Position numbers and translations under genes: made by a program
The notes under the pieces: model-generated
Databases searched by the model: none
Seen by the model: only the letters and a program-made list of their open reading frames with translations
Told to the model about the DNA's origin: nothing
Assembly: GCF_024305175.1 (NCBI RefSeq)
Contig: NZ_JAMWYY010000028.1
Span: 1-37,097 of the forward strand
DNA length: 37,097 nt
Direction: 5' to 3'
Origin: Flavobacterium sp.
GTDB lineage: Bacteria; Bacteroidota; Bacteroidia; Flavobacteriales; Flavobacteriaceae
Shown: one piece after another, positions 32,493-37,097 of the stretch
Layout: each line of letters starts with the position of its first letter
How positions within the stretch are numbered: position 1 is the first letter of the stretch

Positions 32493-33629
32493 ATGGAAAA
32501 AAGCAAAATATGGCTCTCTTCACCACATATGGGGGGTAATGAGCAGGTATATATTAAAGAAGCGTTCGATACTAACTGGGTAGCGCCATTAGGGCCTAAC
32601 GTAAATGGTTTTGAACAGGATCTTGAAAAATATCTTAATACTGATATTCATGTTTCCGCTTTAAGTTCCGGTACTGCAGCACTTCACCTTAGCCTTGTTA
32701 TGCTTGGTGTGGGCGCAGGTGATGAGGTTATATGCCAGAGCATGACGTTTTCTGCAAGTGCAAACCCAATAGCTTATCAGGGGGCTACTCCTGTTTTTGT
32801 TGACAGTGAGCCTGAAACATGGAATATTTGCCCTATAGCGCTTGAAGAAGCCATAAAAGACCGTATAGCAAAAGGCAACAAGCCAAAAGCTATTATAGCG
32901 GTTCATTTATACGGCATGCCATTTAAAGCAGACGAAATTACAGCTATAGCCAATAAATATGACATACCTTTGGTAGAAGACAGTGCAGAGGCACTGGGCA
33001 GTACTTATAAAGGCAAAAAGTGTGGTACTTTTGGTGAGTATGGAGTGTTGTCATTTAATGGTAATAAAATTATTACTACTTCCGGCGGGGGCGCGATGGT
33101 TACCAAAAGCAAAGAAAAGAAAGATAAAGTGGTGTTTTTATCTACACAGGCAAGAGATAATGCCCCGCATTACCAGCATAGTGAAATTGGTTATAACTAC
33201 CGCATGAGCAATATATGTGCAGGTATTGGACGCGGACAAATGGAGGTGCTTGACAGCCATATAGAAAAGCGCAGGGCAATGAACCATTTTTACCGTGACT
33301 TATTTAAAGGCAATGATGCCGTTACTGTGTTTACAGAACCTAATGATGATTATTTTTCTAACCACTGGCTTACAGCTATTACTATAGACCCTGAAAAGAA
33401 CGGTGGCAAGACACGTGAGGATTTACGCAAAGCTCTGGATGCTGAGAATATAGAGTCAAGGCCGCTATGGAAACCAATGCACATGCAACCGGTGTTTGAA
33501 AAGTATCCGTATTATGGAGGAAAGGTTTGCGAACAGTTATTTGAAAACGGACTTTGCCTGCCATCAGGTTCTAACTTAAATGATGACGAACGGTCGAGGA
33601 TTAAAAATGCAATAGCACGATATTTATGA
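32493..33629 (+). CDS. PLP-dependent sugar aminotransferase, PglE-like (DegT/DnrJ/EryC1)
   Basis: The protein has 378 residues. It begins KIWLSSPHMGGNEQVYIKEA, has SSGTAALHL at 58-66 for PLP phosphate binding, Asp163 (VEDSAEALG) for the pyridine nitrogen, and Lys192 (SFNGNKIIT) as the Schiff-base lysine. The N-terminal pattern is that of PglE/WlbE-type enzymes, which aminate UDP-4-keto-6-deoxy-GlcNAc at C4 using glutamate. Its neighbours, a PglF-like dehydratase downstream and a PglD-like acyltransferase upstream, support this. It has its own candidate promoter. Confidence 0.92.
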   Translation: MEKSKIWLSSPHMGGNEQVYIKEAFDTNWVAPLGPNVNGFEQDLEKYLNTDIHVSALSSGTAALHLSLVMLGVGAGDEVICQSMTFSASANPIAYQGATPVFVDSEPETWNICPIALEEAIKDRIAKGNKPKAIIAVHLYGMPFKADEITAIANKYDIPLVEDSAEALGSTYKGKKCGTFGEYGVLSFNGNKIITTSGGGAMVTKSKEKKDKVVFLSTQARDNAPHYQHSEIGYNYRMSNICAGIGRGQMEVLDSHIEKRRAMNHFYRDLFKGNDAVTVFTEPNDDYFSNHWLTAITIDPEKNGGKTREDLRKALDAENIESRPLWKPMHMQPVFEKYPYYGGKVCEQLFENGLCLPSGSNLNDDERSRIKNAIARYL

Positions 33630-33660
33630 TGATTTTTAAGAGTTTATGTTAAAAAAGTTA

Positions 33661-33668
33661 TAAATTTG
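33661..33668 (+). promoter_or_regulatory. Candidate -7 element before the PglF-like gene
   Basis: TAAATTTG fits TAnnTTTG and lies 46 bases before the GTG start at 33715. The surrounding 33643-33677 resembles 51-87 near the window start, including TTTATGTTAAAAA upstream and TCAAGGG downstream. No TTG -33 element is evident. Confidence 0.45.
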
Positions 33669-33688
33669 TTTCAAGGGGGGCATGATAG

Positions 33689-33715
33689 ATGACTAAGTTA
33701 AAACTGAAGAAGTAG
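33689..33715 (+). other. Possible 8-codon leader ORF overlapping the PglF-like start
   Basis: ATG at 33689 opens a frame MTKLKLKK ending with TAG at 33713-33715. The last base of that stop is the first base of the GTG start codon of the next gene (TAGTG). This is the arrangement of translationally coupled genes. It may be a short leader peptide, or the remnant of an earlier ATG start disrupted by a frameshift. Confidence 0.35.
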
Positions 33716-35694
33716 TGGAGAAAAAAGTTAAAAAAAATGTTGCTGATGCAATTGATTATGCGTTAGACAGCACTAAGCTCTGGCATACTTTTCATAACCT
33801 GGGCTACCTGCCAAGATGGATAATTTTCCTCCTTGATGTATTTGTTGTGTCTGTAACCGCCCTGATAAGTTACCTGCTTATCTACCGCACAGGCGAAATA
33901 TATATTAAGCACCATCTGCTTAGTATAAGTGTGCCTGCCTATCTTCTGATAAGTGTGCTGACTTTTCGTGTTTTCAGGACATACTCGGGCATTATAAGGC
34001 ACTCTTCCTATATAGATGCGGTTAAAATATTTTTCTCGCAATTTACAACAGCATTCCTGTTACTGGCATTAAACAGCTTTTATAAATCATTAACAGGAGA
34101 TTTACTTTTCCTGAACATAGGTATACTTATTAATGCAGTATTTTCGTTTAGCTGCCTTTTCCTGTACAGGGTTCTTGTAAAGCAGTTTTTTGAGAATTAT
34201 CTTAACCAATCTAAAAAACTTCAGCTAACACGTGCCATAATTTATGGCACCGATGCCAACGCTATTGCGGTAGCCAACGCGCTAAAATCGGAAGTTCCTG
34301 CAAGGTTTAAACTGGTTGGCTTTATAGATAAGTACAGCCAGAACAAATCTAAAATGATTCTTGGGCTGCCTATATTGCAGCACAAAAAGAAGACATCTAC
34401 ACTTATGCGCGTTTTTAATGCGCAGGCATTAATACTTGCAGATAAAAGCCTTACTAAAGACGAAAAGCTTGCAATTGTAGATGAATGTCTTGACTTTAAT
34501 TATAAAGTATATACCGTTCCGCTGGTATCTGACTGGGAAGACCAGAAAGAAATTTCGAAAAAGATTAAAAACTTCCAGATTCAGGATTTACTGGAGCGTA
34601 AGCCAATTGTTCTCGACAATTATTCTATATCATCTCAGTTAAAAGGAAAGCGTGTACTTATAACAGGTGCGGCAGGATCTATAGGCAGCGAAATAGTGCG
34701 CCAGGTAATCCAGTTTGATCCACAGTGTGTTATCATGCTCGACCAGGCCGAAACACCGTTGCACCACCTGAGCCTTGAGATAAGCAAGATAGAATCTAAA
34801 AGCGAGCTTGTAACTGTTATTTCTGATGTAAGGAACAGGACACAGGCAGAACAGGTGTTTAAAAAATATAAGCCGCATGTGGTATATCATGCCGCAGCTT
34901 ACAAGCATGTGCCACTTATGGAGCAAAACCCGTCTCAGGCAATATTTGTTAATGTGTTAGGTACAAAAAATATAGCTGACCTTTCTTGCGAGTATGGAGC
35001 CGACAGTTTTGTAATGGTATCTACAGATAAGGCGGTTAACCCAAGTAATGTTATGGGGGCGAGCAAGCGTATAGCCGAGAAATATGTACAGGGCCTTCAT
35101 AACAAATTTATTGCTGAAAATGCCAGTGGCCCTAAGTTTATTACTACGCGCTTTGGTAATGTTTTGGGTTCTAACGGCTCTGTAGTTCCGTTGTTTACCA
35201 AACAGATAGAAAGCGGAGGGCCTATTACGCTTACACACCCGGATATTATAAGATATTTTATGACAATACCCGAAGCATGCCAGCTTGTGCTTGAGGCCGG
35301 TGCTATGGGTAAAGGCGGCGAAATATATATTTTTGATATGGGCAAGCCGGTTAAAATTATTGACCTTGCCAAGAAAATGATACGTCTTGCAGGCTTTGTT
35401 CCTGATAAGGAAATAGAGATTAAAATTGTTGGCTTAAGGCCCGGAGAAAAGCTGTATGAGGAGCTTTTAAATGACAAGTCGAAAACACTGCCCACTCACC
35501 ATGACAAAATAATGATAGCCGAGGAGGAAAATGATGACTTTAACCAGTTGCGTTACCTTACTGACTGCCTTATAGAGAGCGCCTACACATTTAATAATGA
35601 AGATGTGGTAATGCAGATGAAAATGATTGTACCTGAATTTAAAAGCATGAATTCAGCCTTTGAAGCTTTGGATAAGGATATCGTTAAGAAATAA
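33715..35694 (+). CDS. UDP-HexNAc 4,6-dehydratase, PglF/CapD-like membrane protein
   Basis: The protein has 659 residues from a GTG start, as no ATG occurs for a long stretch. About four transmembrane segments lie in the first 170 residues, followed by a CoA-binding-like Rossmann domain (IIYGTDANAIAVANAL). The SDR catalytic domain has GAAGSIG at 318-324, STDKAVNPSNVMGASKR from about 436, and GLRPGEKLYEELL near the end. The STDK plus MGASK pattern is that of PglF/WbpM-type C6-dehydratases. It makes UDP-4-keto-6-deoxy-HexNAc, the substrate of the aminotransferase just upstream. Confidence 0.92.
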   Translation: MEKKVKKNVADAIDYALDSTKLWHTFHNLGYLPRWIIFLLDVFVVSVTALISYLLIYRTGEIYIKHHLLSISVPAYLLISVLTFRVFRTYSGIIRHSSYIDAVKIFFSQFTTAFLLLALNSFYKSLTGDLLFLNIGILINAVFSFSCLFLYRVLVKQFFENYLNQSKKLQLTRAIIYGTDANAIAVANALKSEVPARFKLVGFIDKYSQNKSKMILGLPILQHKKKTSTLMRVFNAQALILADKSLTKDEKLAIVDECLDFNYKVYTVPLVSDWEDQKEISKKIKNFQIQDLLERKPIVLDNYSISSQLKGKRVLITGAAGSIGSEIVRQVIQFDPQCVIMLDQAETPLHHLSLEISKIESKSELVTVISDVRNRTQAEQVFKKYKPHVVYHAAAYKHVPLMEQNPSQAIFVNVLGTKNIADLSCEYGADSFVMVSTDKAVNPSNVMGASKRIAEKYVQGLHNKFIAENASGPKFITTRFGNVLGSNGSVVPLFTKQIESGGPITLTHPDIIRYFMTIPEACQLVLEAGAMGKGGEIYIFDMGKPVKIIDLAKKMIRLAGFVPDKEIEIKIVGLRPGEKLYEELLNDKSKTLPTHHDKIMIAEEENDDFNQLRYLTDCLIESAYTFNNEDVVMQMKMIVPEFKSMNSAFEALDKDIVKK

Positions 35695-35735
35695 TGTTTT
35701 TTTATTAAGTAGTATATTTAGTAGGTATAAAAAAT

Positions 35736-35743
35736 TATCTTTG
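35736..35743 (+). promoter_or_regulatory. Candidate -7 element before the export genes
   Basis: TATCTTTG fits TAnnTTTG and lies 41 bases before the ATG at 35785. The -33 region is not clear. It suggests separate transcription of the wza-like and wzc-like genes. Confidence 0.45.
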
Positions 35744-35784
35744 CCCCAAATCAGGATTAAATTCCCAGTTAAATTTAACTTTTC

Positions 35785-36555
35785 ATGATAAAGAGGATTT
35801 TAGCGTTATTTTCAATATTGTTTTTAATCACTTCATGTGTTTCAAATAAAAAAATTGTTTATCTGAGTGAAAATAATGCAGACAGTGAAACAATAAATGC
35901 GGTAAATTATGCTAATGTGCTGCAACCTGATGATAATCTTGTAATTACTGTTACTGCAGATGAGCCGGAACTGGCCGCTCCCTTTAACTTAATGTATCTT
36001 AACTTACAGAGTAACCAGATAAACAGCGGAGCAAATAACGACGTTTTAATCAGTTATCTTATAGACTCTAACGGAGAGATCGATTTTGCCGGCTTAGGTA
36101 AAGTAAAGCTTGCAGGGCTTACACGGGTAGAGGCTGAAGAGAAAATAAGGAAAATGCTCGAGAAGCAGATTACCAACCCAAGCGTTAATCTTAGGGTGAT
36201 TAATTTTAAAGTATCAGTTATCGGAGAGGTAAACCGCCCTGGCCCTGTTAATGTAGTAGGCGACAGGATAACCTTACTTGAAGCTTTAGGTACTGCGGGA
36301 GATATGACTATTTACGGGAAAAGGAAAGAGATAATGGTTATCCGCGATAAAGACGGAGTTGTTACACTTAATACAGTTGATATTACAAGTGCTGATTTTA
36401 TTAAAAGTGAGTTCTTTTACCTTGACCATAACGATGTAGTATATGTAAAGCCTAATAAAACAAAGGTAAATTCATCAATTATAGGGCCTAACTTAACTGT
36501 AGGTATATCTGCTATTTCACTTATAGTTACAATAATTGCACTAAGTACAAGATAA
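35785..36555 (+). CDS. Wza-like polysaccharide export lipoprotein
   Basis: The protein has 256 residues. The lipoprotein signal ends LITSC with Cys18. A Poly_export domain (LQPDDNLVITVTADEP, then SYLIDSNGEIDFAGLGKVKLAGLT) is followed by an SLBB domain (VSVIGEVNRPGPVNV, ITLLEALGTAGDM). The C-terminal hydrophobic helix SIIGPNLTVGISAISLIVTI is similar to that used by Wza to cross the outer membrane, but here it may lie in the inner leaflet or another position. It forms the export channel for the polymer and pairs with the Wzc-like protein encoded next. Confidence 0.92.
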   Translation: MIKRILALFSILFLITSCVSNKKIVYLSENNADSETINAVNYANVLQPDDNLVITVTADEPELAAPFNLMYLNLQSNQINSGANNDVLISYLIDSNGEIDFAGLGKVKLAGLTRVEAEEKIRKMLEKQITNPSVNLRVINFKVSVIGEVNRPGPVNVVGDRITLLEALGTAGDMTIYGKRKEIMVIRDKDGVVTLNTVDITSADFIKSEFFYLDHNDVVYVKPNKTKVNSSIIGPNLTVGISAISLIVTIIALSTR

Positions 36556-36556
36556 A

Positions 36557-37097
36557 ATGCAAATAGAGGAAAAAAACAGTAATAATCAGGAGTCTCAGTT
36601 TGACCTAAAACGTTCTATATATACCTATCTTTCAAAATGGCCATGGTTTATAGTAGGCGTTTTAGTTTGTTTATCATGCGCATTTGTTTATTTAAGATAT
36701 ACCATACCAAGCTATAGTGCTTCAGCTATTATACTTGTAAAGGATGATAAAAAGGGAGGAATGGTTTCTGAACTGGCAGCACTTAGCGAAGTAGACCTTA
36801 TGGGTAATATTAAAAGTACTGTTGATAATGAAATTGAAATTATAAAGTCGAGGACAATTGCAGAATCAGCAGTAAGAGATCTTAACCTGAACATAAAGTA
36901 TAAGCGCGAAGGCAGGGTAAAGACTGTTGACTTATACAGCAACTCTCCTATAAGCGTTATACTTGCCGATAAGGATGCTGTAAAAAACAGTCACAAGTAC
37001 AAAGTTGAATATACCGGCGGAAATAATTATTCACTCCTTGATGAAGAGGAAAATAAAATTGGCAGTTACAAGTTTGGTGAGCCGGTAAAACACAAGA
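36557..37097 (+). CDS. Wzc-like chain-length/tyrosine kinase protein, 5' part only
   Basis: An ATG at 36557, one base after the wza-like stop, opens a frame that stays open to the window end (180 codons). The protein begins MQIEEKNSNN, has IYTYLSKWPWFIVGV and a transmembrane segment at about 30-48, then YSASAIILVKDDKKGG, SELAALSEVDL and VDNEIEIIKSRTIAESAVRDLNL. These are typical of the Wzz periplasmic domain of Bacteroidota Wzc proteins. Full-length family members carry a C-terminal BY-kinase domain, which lies outside the window. It should control chain length and couple synthesis to export through the Wza-like protein. Confidence 0.9.
   Translation, partial: MQIEEKNSNNQESQFDLKRSIYTYLSKWPWFIVGVLVCLSCAFVYLRYTIPSYSASAIILVKDDKKGGMVSELAALSEVDLMGNIKSTVDNEIEIIKSRTIAESAVRDLNLNIKYKREGRVKTVDLYSNSPISVILADKDAVKNSHKYKVEYTGGNNYSLLDEEENKIGSYKFGEPVKHK

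Overview
The window looks like the chromosome of a Flavobacterium-type member of the Bacteroidota. The base composition is moderately AT-rich. Gene starts lack clear Shine-Dalgarno sequences. Several intergenic regions carry the TAnnTTTG -7 element typical of this phylum. Protein families (SpsII lipoproteins, CarboxypepD_reg-like proteins, Wza/Wzc-type export proteins) fit the same assignment. No rRNA, tRNA, CRISPR array, transposase or phage gene was seen.

Region 1 (1-4440) is ordinary flanking chromosome: the end of a terminator from an upstream gene, a small lipoprotein (weakly GldH-like), a secreted CarboxypepD_reg-like protein, a CoA-binding protein, a convergent sodium:solute symporter and recR.

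Region 2 (about 4640-32390) is one very long, almost gapless set of plus-strand genes for an extracellular or capsular polysaccharide. It starts with four UDP-uronic-acid genes (a WbpP/TviC-like epimerase, a TviB-like UDP-HexNAc dehydrogenase, UDP-glucose dehydrogenase and UDP-glucuronate 4-epimerase). A sulfate-activation cassette follows (cysQ, a double-DUF2061 membrane protein, cysC, cysD, cysN). Next come a Wzx-like flippase, a MurA-like enzyme, a CysE-like acetyltransferase, a PAPS-type sulfotransferase and a MurB-like enzyme. After these are five GT4-type glycosyltransferases, an EpsG-like polymerase, two tandem NodB-like putative deacetylases, a polysaccharide pyruvyltransferase and a PglC-like phosphoglycosyl transferase. 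The run ends with an acyl carrier protein, a KAS III, a ketoreductase and a NeuD/PglD-like acyltransferase.

Region 3 (32390-37097) holds, behind its own candidate promoters, a PglE-like aminotransferase, a PglF-like UDP-HexNAc 4,6-dehydratase, a Wza-like export lipoprotein and the 5' part of a Wzc-like gene that runs off the window.

Taken together, PglF-, PglE-, NeuD- and PglC-like proteins suggest that the first sugar is a 4-acylamino-4,6-dideoxy-HexNAc whose acyl group is built on the local ACP. GT4 enzymes would add uronic acids and other sugars, followed by Wzx/Wzy/Wza/Wzc assembly. The polymer is predicted to be strongly acidic: uronates, sulfate esters and pyruvate ketals. The most unusual inference is a lactyl ether made by the dedicated MurA/MurB-like pair. 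That pair placed beside the sulfation genes, and the ACP-linked acyl-sugar module, are the two best candidates for under-described biology here.
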